Shown: positions 1 through 7,421, counted from the first letter of the stretch. The stretch is 9,383 nt of DNA from Lachnospiraceae bacterium (GCA_024699395.1 JAILPU010000139.1:1-9383); one strand, 5' to 3'. Numbers and translations are program-made. The notes: generated from the sequence alone by a model not told the origin.

Positions 1-10
1 TATGGTTCAT
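1..10 (-). CDS. Possible start of a further gene of the polysaccharide operon (cut by the window edge)
   Basis: Twenty-five bases after the cpsD stop codon an ATG (complement of 8-10) opens a frame reading Met-Asn-His before the window ends. A purine-rich stretch, AGAGAGAAG, ends about five bases before it and could act as a weak ribosome-binding site. The spacing and orientation fit continued transcription of the cps operon. In related clusters the next gene is usually a glycosyltransferase, a polyprenyl-phosphate sugar transferase or another assembly protein. Only three codons are visible, so neither the product nor even the reality of the gene can be established here. Confidence 0.3.
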
Positions 11-35
11 ATAGACTTCTCTCTAAAACTACCGA

Positions 36-803
36 TTATTTGGAAGCTGCCGCATTGGAGTTTGAAGAACTCGTTGATGTGCTTCCGTAGTTACCGTAAT
101 TACCGTAATTACCGTAATACTTTCCGTAATACTTTCCGTAGTATTTTCCGTAATACTTTCCGTATGCACCCTTTCCGTCAAGTACAACCTTGTTAAGGAC
201 GCATCCCAAAATCTTACAGTTGGTTGTCTGCAACTGCTTGATGACACGTTGGGCGAAGCGGTAACTTATCTCTCCCGCAGCTATTACCATCATTATTCCG
301 TCAGTATATTTGGATACGATAGCGGCATCGATAACGCTTCCCAAGGGGGGGGTATCAATGATTACTATATCGTACTGTTCTCTTGCTTCCTCCACCATCT
401 TGGCGAAGCGCTGATTGTTAAGAAGCTCACTGGGGTTGGGAGGAACAGGTCCGGCAAATACCATTGTAAGGTTCTTGATATTGGTCTCGCAACAAACCTC
501 CTCAAAGGAATATTTACCCACAAGATAATGGGTGAGTCCCAATCTTACTTTTCCTTTGTGATGTCTTCTTATAAGGACAGACTTTCTGAGATCCGCATCG
601 ATAAAGCAAACCTTTTTATCGGATTTGGCAAAAGCAACCGCCATCTCATAAGAAACCGAAGATTTTCCTTCATTGGGGGTGCAACTTGTAACAGCCACAA
701 CCTTTATATTCTCCCCTGCAAATTCCACATTGGTTCTTAATGTCTTGTATGCTTCTGTGGATCTGAAATCCAGATCTCTTTTCTTTAATTCCACGTACTG
801 CAT
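36..803 (-). CDS. cpsD: BY-type tyrosine kinase of polysaccharide assembly (CpsD/Wze family) with a 12-tyrosine repeat tail
   Basis: This is a 255-residue cytoplasmic bacterial tyrosine kinase. It autophosphorylates a C-terminal tyrosine cluster and with its membrane partner CpsC controls capsule/exopolysaccharide polymerisation and export. The P-loop fold is clear: Walker A around residues 39-49 (SCTPNEGKSS, Lys47), Walker A' at 66-73 (CFIDADLR) and Walker B at 146-153 (IVIIDTPP, Asp150). The kinase is the separate-subunit type, with no membrane segment of its own. Residues 214-239 hold 12 tyrosines, arranged as four KYYG-like and three NYG units, longer than the usual short cluster. The tail then becomes Ser/Thr/Asn/Ala-rich to the end. 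It starts 21 bases after the cpsC stop, preceded by a modest site (AAGGGAA) ending five bases before ATG, so it is translated from the cpsBCD transcript. Eight consecutive C residues lie inside the Walker B codons. The family is certain; the polymer it controls is unknown. Confidence 0.95.
   Translation of the reverse strand: MQYVELKKRDLDFRSTEAYKTLRTNVEFAGENIKVVAVTSCTPNEGKSSVSYEMAVAFAKSDKKVCFIDADLRKSVLIRRHHKGKVRLGLTHYLVGKYSFEEVCCETNIKNLTMVFAGPVPPNPSELLNNQRFAKMVEEAREQYDIVIIDTPPLGSVIDAAIVSKYTDGIMMVIAAGEISYRFAQRVIKQLQTTNCKILGCVLNKVVLDGKGAYGKYYGKYYGKYYGKYYGNYGNYGNYGSTSTSSSNSNAAASK
87..161 (-). repeat. In-frame tandem repeats encoding the tyrosine tail of CpsD
   Basis: On the coding strand there are four 12-base units (consensus GGAAAGTATTAC; three identical, one with two silent changes) at 161-114. 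Three 9-base units follow (GGTAATTAC twice, then GGTAACTAC) at 113-87. They encode four Gly-Lys-Tyr-Tyr and three Gly-Asn-Tyr units. Unit lengths are multiples of three, so gain or loss of copies would change the tyrosine number without breaking the frame. This is coding repeat DNA, not a CRISPR array: the units are adjacent with no spacers. Confidence 0.95.
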
Positions 804-824
804 TTATGTTCCCTTTCCGTAAGG

Positions 825-1628
825 CTAATTTACGCCTGCGTTACTGTCAAAGCTTGATGATGAGCTTGAAGATGTGTGAGCCACCTGCCTCTTTTTCCTT
901 CTGATAATACCGGCCGAATCGTTTTCGCCGTCGTTTTCTTCTTCGCTGTAAGGAATAATGGCAAGGGTACTGAGTCCCAAATGTCTCTCCACGTCCTCGC
1001 TTAATTTAATGGTATCATCCATCATATATCTTAAGATAATAACAAAGGCTGCAAACGCTCCTCCAAGGAAAGCTCCTATAAGAGTCCATTTCTTCTTGGA
1101 AGGTGCTGAAGGCTTAGTGGGCACATTACCCTCGTCCACCAGATTAACCGCTTCAATATCCATTACTTCCTCGATACGAAGCTTAGCCTCATTTCTTATC
1201 TCATCCACTATCTCTTTGGCTCTCTCGGGGTTGGTATCAGTATATGTTATATTGAGAATACGTGTTCCCGTAGGGTTCTCAACCTTAAGATCCTTGATAA
1301 TTCCGGAATAAGACTTATTTAAATTAAATGTATCGATCACTCTCTCCACAACATACCTTGAAGTGATAAGCTCGGTATAGTCCTTGGTGAGCTGTGTTCC
1401 CATCTGCACATCGGAATATGTAAGATTTCTTGACTGATCGCTCTTATTAAGGATAACTATTCTGGTTGTGGAATTGTAGGTGGGTGTAATGGCGAACTTA
1501 GCCACCGCAAAGCAGGCGCCTCCCACTATCACTGCGCAAAGTACTATGATCCAAAGCTTGCTCATAAGTACCAGCACTATCTCCCAGAGATCTATCTCCA
1601 ATACATCATCCTTCTTGTTCTCGTTCAT
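825..1628 (-). CDS. cpsC: Wzz-type polysaccharide co-polymerase / tyrosine-kinase activator (CpsC family)
   Basis: This 267-residue membrane protein belongs to the chain-length determinant family. In Firmicutes such proteins pair with the BY-kinase CpsD, activating it from their cytoplasmic ends and setting polymer length. Two hydrophobic segments are visible, near residues 25-47 and 181-199. They flank an extracytoplasmic region of about 130 residues. A proline-rich stretch (GNVPTKPSAPSKKK, 167-180) sits just before the second segment, as is usual in the family. The cytoplasmic end after residue 200 has the recognisable DDTIKLSEDVERHLGL part followed by IIPY, then a basic RRKKR patch (243-247) and a run of seven serines (253-259). 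The start lies inside the end of cpsB (23-base overlap), with an AGAAAGG site seven bases before ATG, which suggests coupled translation. The polymer is unknown. Confidence 0.93.
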   Translation of the reverse strand: MNENKKDDVLEIDLWEIVLVLMSKLWIIVLCAVIVGGACFAVAKFAITPTYNSTTRIVILNKSDQSRNLTYSDVQMGTQLTKDYTELITSRYVVERVIDTFNLNKSYSGIIKDLKVENPTGTRILNITYTDTNPERAKEIVDEIRNEAKLRIEEVMDIEAVNLVDEGNVPTKPSAPSKKKWTLIGAFLGGAFAAFVIILRYMMDDTIKLSEDVERHLGLSTLAIIPYSEEENDGENDSAGIIRRKKRQVAHTSSSSSSSFDSNAGVN

Positions 1629-2424
1629 TGCTAAACCTTTCTATTTCCAAATATTTCAAAGGATTGGAATACATAAGCTTTCTTGCGGTATCATATCCAA
1701 AGTTCTTCATTATATATTCCGCACATTCCTTAAGATCCGTATTCCTTCTTGTGTCCCTGTGGGCATCGCTGGCCACAAAATCCACAAGCCCTTTTTTGAT
1801 AAGCCTTTTAACCTGTTTCTGTATCTCATGGCCTATCTTTCCGATAACGGAATCGCCGTTTACCTGAACCCGACACCCCATGGTTCTTATCTGTGCGATT
1901 CCCTCGTCATTCTTTTCATTAAGTCTTGCATATCGCTCCACATGGGCCAGTATGGGTTCATATCCCAAACTTATGAGATTTCTCAGGGATGCAATTATAT
2001 AATGCTTATCCGCCATGGGTTCAAACTCCACCAAAACCAAAGAAGTACCGTTCATGGTGAGAATTTTCTCCTCCTCCAGAAGGTCGAGGCAATCTTCTCT
2101 GTAGTACACCTCACATCCCGGAAGAATTTCAACATCAACCCGGTTATTATATGCTTCTTTCTTTAATCTGTCAATAAGTGTACGAACCACCTCGGGATCG
2201 GCGTCACCCTTTCCCGGCATATTATGAGGTGTTGCAACTATTATCCTGGTTCCGTTTAAATATGCAATCTTAAGCATATTTAACGCCATTTCCAGGCTCT
2301 TGCATCCGTCATCAATCCCCCAAAGGATATGGGTATGCATATCTATAATAGGAAAATTAATATCAACCGGCCGGCTTTTTTTGAACAATCCCGTAGTCTT
2401 CGCCTCCCCACATAGGAGGCACAT
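1606..2424 (-). CDS. cpsB: PHP-family protein-tyrosine phosphatase (CpsB/YwqE family)
   Basis: This 272-residue metal-dependent phosphatase is expected to dephosphorylate the tyrosine tail of CpsD and so reset the kinase cycle. The PHP metal-binding pattern is complete: DMHTH (28-32) with DDG (38-40), TPH (65-67), Glu105 in GCEVYY, HVERY (161-165) and SDAHR (219-223). Family members usually begin almost at the DxHxH motif, so the 27 residues in front are an extension or reflect a start placed too far upstream. The ATG at 2424 is the first start after an in-frame stop. A strong GGGAGGT precedes it, but 14 bases away, which is long. A TTG at codon 13 also follows a GGAGG at 14 bases, and Met29 has no site. 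The gene ends inside cpsC. The function is well supported; the exact start is not. Confidence 0.93.
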   Translation of the reverse strand: MCLLCGEAKTTGLFKKSRPVDINFPIIDMHTHILWGIDDGCKSLEMALNMLKIAYLNGTRIIVATPHNMPGKGDADPEVVRTLIDRLKKEAYNNRVDVEILPGCEVYYREDCLDLLEEEKILTMNGTSLVLVEFEPMADKHYIIASLRNLISLGYEPILAHVERYARLNEKNDEGIAQIRTMGCRVQVNGDSVIGKIGHEIQKQVKRLIKKGLVDFVASDAHRDTRRNTDLKECAEYIMKNFGYDTARKLMYSNPLKYLEIERFSNEREQEG

Positions 2425-2445
2425 TATTTGGTGGTTTTACCTCCC
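2402..2445 (-). promoter_or_regulatory. Ribosome-binding region of cpsB with competing pairing elements
   Basis: On the coding strand GGGAGGT (complement of 2439-2445) lies 14 bases before the cpsB ATG. Just after the ATG come GCCTCC (2420-2415) and, seven bases further, GGAGGC (2407-2402), which form a perfect six-base inverted repeat. The CCTCC in the middle could pair either with the upstream GGGAGG or with the downstream GGAGGC, so two exclusive folds are possible. One hides the ribosome site of the ATG at 2424 and the other leaves it free. The sequence shows the complementarity; any regulatory switching is inference. Confidence 0.35.
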
Positions 2446-2674
2446 GGTACTCACAAATGCTTGTGGTAGCTTTTTATATACTCAAAATCAAAACCATTTT
2501 ATACCATGCTTCGGATTGTTGCAACATTTTTTGTTTACTTTTTATATAATGTATAATTTTCGTATGCTTTATAGTTTAAAATCGTTATTTTTTACTCACA
2601 TTAAGGAACCTCCCATCCGTGATATAGCATCTCGGGTTACAAGTGAGGTTAGTAAACAATCGCCGAATTATTTC
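2425..2674 (-). other. AT-rich 250-base intergenic leader between the sensor kinase and cpsB
   Basis: No convincing gene was found here. It probably holds the cpsB promoter, but no good sigma-70 pair stands out. The best -10 candidate is TATAAA (complement of 2498-2503) with TTGCAA (complement of 2519-2524) only 15 bases upstream, which is short. That -35 lies in the ten-base palindrome TGTTGCAACA (2517-2526), a possible operator. The string CTTTTTATATA occurs twice, at 2470-2480 and 2538-2548. Just after the kinase stop, GGAACCTC (2605-2612) and GAGGTT (2644-2649) are the arms of a loose inverted repeat (six pairs), with no T run after it on the minus strand. I therefore see no clear terminator for the kinase, and read-through into cpsB is possible. 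Confidence 0.5.
2448..2468 (-). other. Hairpin in the cpsB leader
   Basis: On the minus strand TAC-CACAA, loop GCAT, then TTGTG-A-GTA can form an eight-pair stem with a four-base loop and one bulged A. It ends a few bases before the cpsB ribosome site. Read on the plus strand, the same hairpin is followed within two bases by TTTTT (2471-2475), like an intrinsic terminator, but no plus-strand gene precedes it. It may be a leader RNA structure, a stop for antisense transcription, or chance in AT-rich DNA. Confidence 0.35.
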
Positions 2675-5600
2675 CTAATGAATAATCTCCGACAAAGTCC
2701 TTATAACGTTATCGATTTCTATGGGTTTGGAGAGATGAGCATTCATTCCCGCCTCCTTTGATTTCTTAACATCCTCATCAAAGGCGTTGGCCGTCATGGC
2801 GATAACAGGAATAGTCTTCGCATCCGGTCTGTCCATACCTCTTATCAGCGCTGCTGCCTCAAGTCCGTTCATAACCGGCATCATAATATCCATAAGAATG
2901 GCATCAAAGGAACCGGGGGCGGATTTCTCAAACATTTCCACAGCTTCCCTTCCGTTATATGCGCATTCTATTATGGCTCCAGCATCACAGAGAAGTTCCC
3001 TTGCAATCTCCATATTAAGGAGGTTATCCTCCACCAAAAGTATCCTGTCACCCACAATTCCGCTCTTGGTATTCTTGGTATTGCCGGTCGTCTTGGCATC
3101 GTCGCAGTCAAAGGTGAACCTCAAATCGAACCTTGTTCCCTTCTGGGCTTCACTTGCCACATCGATGGTTCCTCCCATCATATCCACAAGGTTCTTGGTG
3201 ATGGCCATTCCAAGTCCGGTACCTTTGTAATCCGTTCTTCCTCCCTGATCTTCCTGGGAGAAAGCATCCCAGATGTGATCGATAAATTCAGGCTTCATGC
3301 CCACACCTGTATCATATATGGTGATATGGATCCGCGACTTATTATCAGTAAAGCCTTCCTCCTCCATAATAAATCCTATGGTACCGCCGTCATTGGTAAA
3401 CTTCACGCTGTTTCCCAGTATATTAATGAGGATCTGTCTCAAATGAAGCTCGTCACCCAAAAGCATGGGATGGGGCAAATCCTTATAAACTTTTATAAAC
3501 TGAATGCTTCTTCCCAGAAGTTGACCTTCTATTATGGCACTGCAGGCATCCGCCAAAACCGTAAGGTTCATGGGCTTATGCATTATCTCAATCTTACCGG
3601 ACTCGATTCTGGTCATATCCAGAACATCGTTTATAAGACTTAAAAGGTGATGTGATGCGGTATCAATCTTGGCCAGACATTCTGCAACCCTCACCTTGTC
3701 ATCAAGATGTCTTCTTGCTACCTCAGCCATACCCATAACGCCGTTTATGGGAGTTCGTATATCATGGCTCATATTGGAAAGGAATTCGGATTTGGCACGG
3801 TTTGCAGCCTCCGCAGTCATGGCCGCATCACGGAGTTTTTGCTGGGTCTCCATCTCCTTTTTAACAAGTCCCGTGTTGTCCACACAACAGATTACCGCTC
3901 CCGTACCTTCATCATTGGTTCTTATGTACTGGAGCTGGAAATTACGTCTCTCGTTCTGGATAATGGCAATAAAATCAACATTGAGCATTTCTCTCATGCT
4001 CAAGGTCTCAATAATATTGTCCCTGTCGGTCAATCGTTTTACTCTTTCCTTGTCCTCGTCCACCACGTGTCTGTCAATAAAACGCGCCATATATTCACTG
4101 TAGTGAACCATTGTACTCTTGGCGGACATATACTGCCCCAGTACCATATAAGGTCTGAAATAATCCGTCAAAAGATCCGTATAATAAACAGCTCTGAAAC
4201 TTCCCGCTATCTTGTCTAAGATCCTGTGCTCCTCATCGGAAAGTCTTCTTCTTAAGATTTCTCCACGTCCCAAAGCTGCCGCCACTCTTATGAACAAAAG
4301 ATCGTCTGTGGCAAATCTGGGGTTATCCACCTTAATAAAGCCCGCAAGCTCGTCATCGTTAAGAATGGGGGCTGCCAGAACTCCCTCAGCAAAGGAGCCG
4401 TACAGAATTCTTTCACCGAAGGGATCCTTTCCCTCCTCCACATCCTCCATGGTGAGATAGAAAGGTCCTCTGGTGTTAAATTCAAAGGTCCAGTCTCCCA
4501 ACATTGATATGGTAAGATTCTGATTTTCTTCAATAAAAGGACTTACCCCTTCTCTGCAATATTCATATGTATTGGAGAATGACAGTTTATCCCTGTTAAC
4601 CTCATAAACGCACGCTCTGTCCGCATTATAATAATTCCCCATCACGGCAACAATCTGCTTCATGGCGCTGTCGGGGTCCTTCTCCTCGTATAAAACAGAC
4701 ACCAGATCGTGAACACCGTTTTCCTGTGCCAGTGCCGAACGAACCTCTGAGTCTTTTTCACCGAAACCTATAACAAGCTCGTTTACGCTTCCTCTTAACT
4801 TTGCAAACTTAACCTCACAGTATTTATGCTCATTGTTAAGGTAAGTAACGGTATAGGTTTTGTGAGCCTCCACCTGTGAAAGTACATTGCTCTTGGCAAG
4901 TTTTTCCCTCATGGTGGTCCTGTCGCCCTTATGAACCTCATATGTGATATAGCTTCCTATTATCTCATCATAGTTCTCGCGGTCCAGTTTATCGTCCAGG
5001 AATTCTTCAAACTCCACTCCCGGCACATCCATAAACTTGGTAATGGTATCTTCTGAAATATTGTAAAAATATATTCGGGAATAATCGCTGGCAAGCGCCT
5101 CCACCATCCCCTGGTTACGCTGCTCTTCCAGTTTTCTTGCAAGTTCTGCGCTCACATCCCTGTCTCTGTTGTGAAGACCCATTATAAAGCCTTTTATCTT
5201 CTCCGGGTCGTCCCTGTCTCTGTCGGCGGTGAATTTCATCTGATAATTGTGAATCCGCCCCTCTATCTCAAGCCTGAAATCTGCCAGAAATGTATTGCCC
5301 GCCGCAAGCTTACTTAAGATATAATCCCTGTTGACCTCTCTGATAAATAAAGGCACATCCTCTCTCACCACAAGCCGCTTACACAGTTCGGTCATTCTGG
5401 TATAGAATATCCTCTCGTCTCTCCATCCCGGGATAGCCCCTGCAATAAGTTTGCTGAGACGATATATATGAACGCTATCCTTCATGACATCTTCATGAAT
5501 GGTAATATACAAAACTTCCTCAAAGTCATCCGTAAGGCCTTCCACAACCGCAAGGGTCTCCGTATCCGTAAGCCTTGACTTTCTTCTTCTGTACAATTCG

Positions 5601-7345
5601 CTGTGAAGAAGTGTCGCCACACTCTTTAACAGGAAAGTATTATTAACCCTGTTCCACGCATTGTCCACGCAAAGGAAGCCCACATTCACGCCCTGCTCCG
5701 ATATAGGCACGACTATCATGTTGGCTATATTATTACCCTGCATCTCCTCCTTAAGTCTGCTTCCGGTCTTCATCTCGTCCTCGGGGTAACGTATCACATA
5801 TTCGCTTCCCTTTTTGCAAATGGAAATATCGGCAAAGAATTTTAAAAATTCCCTTCCGGAACGTTCATCCTTAAGGCTGGTTACACCTTTTTTAACATAT
5901 TCATACGCGCAGTTAAGAATATTGCCCTGGGCTGCGATATCATACATATACACCCTGTCCGCCGTGTAATATTCGGCAACATTTTCAAGGAGTGAGTCAA
6001 CCTGATCCTTTATGTCATCGCTTTCACTCATTCGGTCAATGATCTCAACGCACCTTCTGAGTACAGCCTCATTCTCTCTTATAAGCTGCTGGTACTCATT
6101 GGTCATGGAAGCATACTTATCAAGAGTCCTTATGGTAACAACAAGTCTTATGGGACTGTTTTCCACCGTTTCAAGCACTCTTATAAGACACCTTTTCCAA
6201 TCACCGTTCTTAAGTCTGTAGGTGATCTCTCTGGTGTCGGCTTCTTCCATATACTTTTTCATGCCGGCGGAAGTCTGAAGGTTGTCAAAATATGACCTGT
6301 GCTCAGTGGCAACCTCTTCCACCACTTTTGCTATTCCGTCTTTGTAGAGACCGATCTTAGGAAAATCAGGATATCTTTGCCCGGAATCATTGAAAAAATA
6401 GTACATATCCGCGGGTATATCCACGAGAATACAGCTTAGCTGCTCATCCATCACGTAATTTTTGGCCATTCTCTCCAAAATTTCCGTGTTTTTATCGCCA
6501 AATCCTAAGATTACATCCCTTAATTCCGTTCCGGGATCCATTCTGTAAGCCACCATCTTAATGTGGTGGATTTCACCGTTTACATATCCTCTGAAGGTCT
6601 TGGTAAAATAATATCCTCTTGAAAATCCGTTTCTTATACCCTCTATGGAGATGTCGTACAGAAGCTTGTCAATATCCTCCCGTACCACCAGATCCTGAGC
6701 CCACTCCCTTATCTGATCGTGGTAATCCCTTGTTTCATCAAATTCCGTGGGAAGAAGGCCTTTAGCGAAATCCGAATGGGCTATAACCCTAACTTTCCCC
6801 GTTATAAGATCAAGCCTGTAAGCACAGCCGTATTCACTCACCACCGAATCTATTACAAGCTTTTCATGCTCCGTGAGCGCATCCCGGCCCTTTGCTGTTA
6901 TGTCCGTTTTTACATCCGGAGCATTATTCTGGGCATTGAGCCTGTCAATGTTCATAACAGCTCCTATGACCAGGTCTCCTTCTTCAGTGCCCATAAATCT
7001 GACGGCATAATTCGAGGTGATATTAACAAGCTTTCCCGTAAAATTCTTGCTTACACTGGAAACAGACTTAAGCCTCGACTTAAGTCTGGGAAAATCAATC
7101 TCTTTTATCAGTCTGGCAGCTTCCTTCTCTCCTGCCATGGTAAGAATAAGCTGATCCAGTTTCTCACACACGGTAAGGGTATCATCCAAAGATGCGATAA
7201 CCTGTTCAACTTCATTATTATAGCTTATGATCTCTGCATTACGGGCATCTATATCCACCAGAAACGAGACTTCGCATTCCCCCACAAGAGCCTCTATCAC
7301 AGATAATTTTTCTTTTTCACCCATTTCAATAAGCCTATGTATCAT
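2675..7345 (-). CDS. Large soluble hybrid sensor histidine kinase with six PAS-like units, two GAF units and a receiver domain
   Basis: This 1556-residue signalling protein has no signal peptide or membrane segment, so it should sense a cytoplasmic cue. Reading the sequence, I place PAS-like units near 22-136, 169-288, 305-413, 603-735, 750-868 and 1045-1162, and GAF-like units near 430-585 and 880-1030. A short coiled coil follows (about 1163-1187). The kinase core is intact: H-box NMSHDIRTP with His1194, N-box with Asn1308/Asn1312, DTGVGM at 1345-1350 and GTGLGM at 1375-1380. The receiver (about 1433-1553) has Glu1439/Asp1440, phospho-acceptor Asp1486, Thr1518 and Lys1540. No Hpt or DNA-binding output domain is present, so a separate phosphotransfer partner is expected. 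The ATG at 7345 follows GGGAGAG by 11 bases; Met8 is an alternative start. The cps genes follow in the same direction, 250 bases on. The kinase class is certain; the signal and the target are unknown. Confidence 0.95.
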   Translation of the reverse strand: MIHRLIEMGEKEKLSVIEALVGECEVSFLVDIDARNAEIISYNNEVEQVIASLDDTLTVCEKLDQLILTMAGEKEAARLIKEIDFPRLKSRLKSVSSVSKNFTGKLVNITSNYAVRFMGTEEGDLVIGAVMNIDRLNAQNNAPDVKTDITAKGRDALTEHEKLVIDSVVSEYGCAYRLDLITGKVRVIAHSDFAKGLLPTEFDETRDYHDQIREWAQDLVVREDIDKLLYDISIEGIRNGFSRGYYFTKTFRGYVNGEIHHIKMVAYRMDPGTELRDVILGFGDKNTEILERMAKNYVMDEQLSCILVDIPADMYYFFNDSGQRYPDFPKIGLYKDGIAKVVEEVATEHRSYFDNLQTSAGMKKYMEEADTREITYRLKNGDWKRCLIRVLETVENSPIRLVVTIRTLDKYASMTNEYQQLIRENEAVLRRCVEIIDRMSESDDIKDQVDSLLENVAEYYTADRVYMYDIAAQGNILNCAYEYVKKGVTSLKDERSGREFLKFFADISICKKGSEYVIRYPEDEMKTGSRLKEEMQGNNIANMIVVPISEQGVNVGFLCVDNAWNRVNNTFLLKSVATLLHSELYRRRKSRLTDTETLAVVEGLTDDFEEVLYITIHEDVMKDSVHIYRLSKLIAGAIPGWRDERIFYTRMTELCKRLVVREDVPLFIREVNRDYILSKLAAGNTFLADFRLEIEGRIHNYQMKFTADRDRDDPEKIKGFIMGLHNRDRDVSAELARKLEEQRNQGMVEALASDYSRIYFYNISEDTITKFMDVPGVEFEEFLDDKLDRENYDEIIGSYITYEVHKGDRTTMREKLAKSNVLSQVEAHKTYTVTYLNNEHKYCEVKFAKLRGSVNELVIGFGEKDSEVRSALAQENGVHDLVSVLYEEKDPDSAMKQIVAVMGNYYNADRACVYEVNRDKLSFSNTYEYCREGVSPFIEENQNLTISMLGDWTFEFNTRGPFYLTMEDVEEGKDPFGERILYGSFAEGVLAAPILNDDELAGFIKVDNPRFATDDLLFIRVAAALGRGEILRRRLSDEEHRILDKIAGSFRAVYYTDLLTDYFRPYMVLGQYMSAKSTMVHYSEYMARFIDRHVVDEDKERVKRLTDRDNIIETLSMREMLNVDFIAIIQNERRNFQLQYIRTNDEGTGAVICCVDNTGLVKKEMETQQKLRDAAMTAEAANRAKSEFLSNMSHDIRTPINGVMGMAEVARRHLDDKVRVAECLAKIDTASHHLLSLINDVLDMTRIESGKIEIMHKPMNLTVLADACSAIIEGQLLGRSIQFIKVYKDLPHPMLLGDELHLRQILINILGNSVKFTNDGGTIGFIMEEEGFTDNKSRIHITIYDTGVGMKPEFIDHIWDAFSQEDQGGRTDYKGTGLGMAITKNLVDMMGGTIDVASEAQKGTRFDLRFTFDCDDAKTTGNTKNTKSGIVGDRILLVEDNLLNMEIARELLCDAGAIIECAYNGREAVEMFEKSAPGSFDAILMDIMMPVMNGLEAAALIRGMDRPDAKTIPVIAMTANAFDEDVKKSKEAGMNAHLSKPIEIDNVIRTLSEIIH

Positions 7346-7388
7346 AATCAGCTATACTCTCCCTCATGATAAAATCCACATCAATACC

Positions 7389-7417
7389 ATTATAACTTTT
7401 ATATTCAGACTTTTCTA
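7389..7417 (-). promoter_or_regulatory. Predicted sigma-70-type promoter of the sensor kinase gene
   Basis: On the minus strand a perfect TATAAT (complement of 7389-7394) lies 17 bases after TAGAAA (complement of 7412-7417), which matches four of six consensus -35 bases. The predicted start of transcription, near 7382, would leave a leader of about 37 bases before the ATG at 7345. Spacing and the exact -10 make this the best promoter on this strand. Confidence 0.6.
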
Positions 7418-7421
7418 TAGA

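Noticed and set aside
87..161. Tandem repeats considered as a CRISPR array or noncoding minisatellite
   Set aside because: Units are 9 and 12 bases, directly adjacent without spacers, and stay in frame with a tyrosine kinase tail.
345..352. Eight-base C/G run considered as a sequencing error that breaks the gene
   Set aside because: The frame is intact and encodes the expected Asp-Thr-Pro-Pro Walker B motif, so the length of eight is consistent with a functional gene.
249..740. 163-codon open frame on the plus strand opposite cpsD
   Set aside because: It lies wholly antisense to a clear kinase gene, shows no recognisable domain and has no ribosome site that stands out. It is a by-product of codon bias on the other strand.
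1480..2166. 228-codon open frame on the plus strand opposite cpsB and cpsC
   Set aside because: It spans two well-supported genes on the opposite strand, and the translation looks like random hydrophobic and serine-rich sequence without motifs.
2605..2649. AACCTC/GAGGTT inverted repeat after the kinase stop considered as its terminator
   Set aside because: The arms are only six pairs with about 30 bases between them and no T run follows on the minus strand.
2425..2674. Known riboswitch in the cpsB leader
   Set aside because: I looked for conserved cores such as the cyclic-di-GMP classes and saw none; a covariance-model search would be needed to exclude a diverged one.
6719..7306. 195-codon open frame on the plus strand opposite the kinase N-terminus
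   Set aside because: Antisense to a continuous 1556-codon gene, no motifs and no promoter or ribosome site.
7335..7367. Ten-codon leader peptide frame overlapping the sensor kinase start
   Set aside because: It has an ATG and a stop but no ribosome site and no regulatory amino-acid run, and its length is expected by chance.
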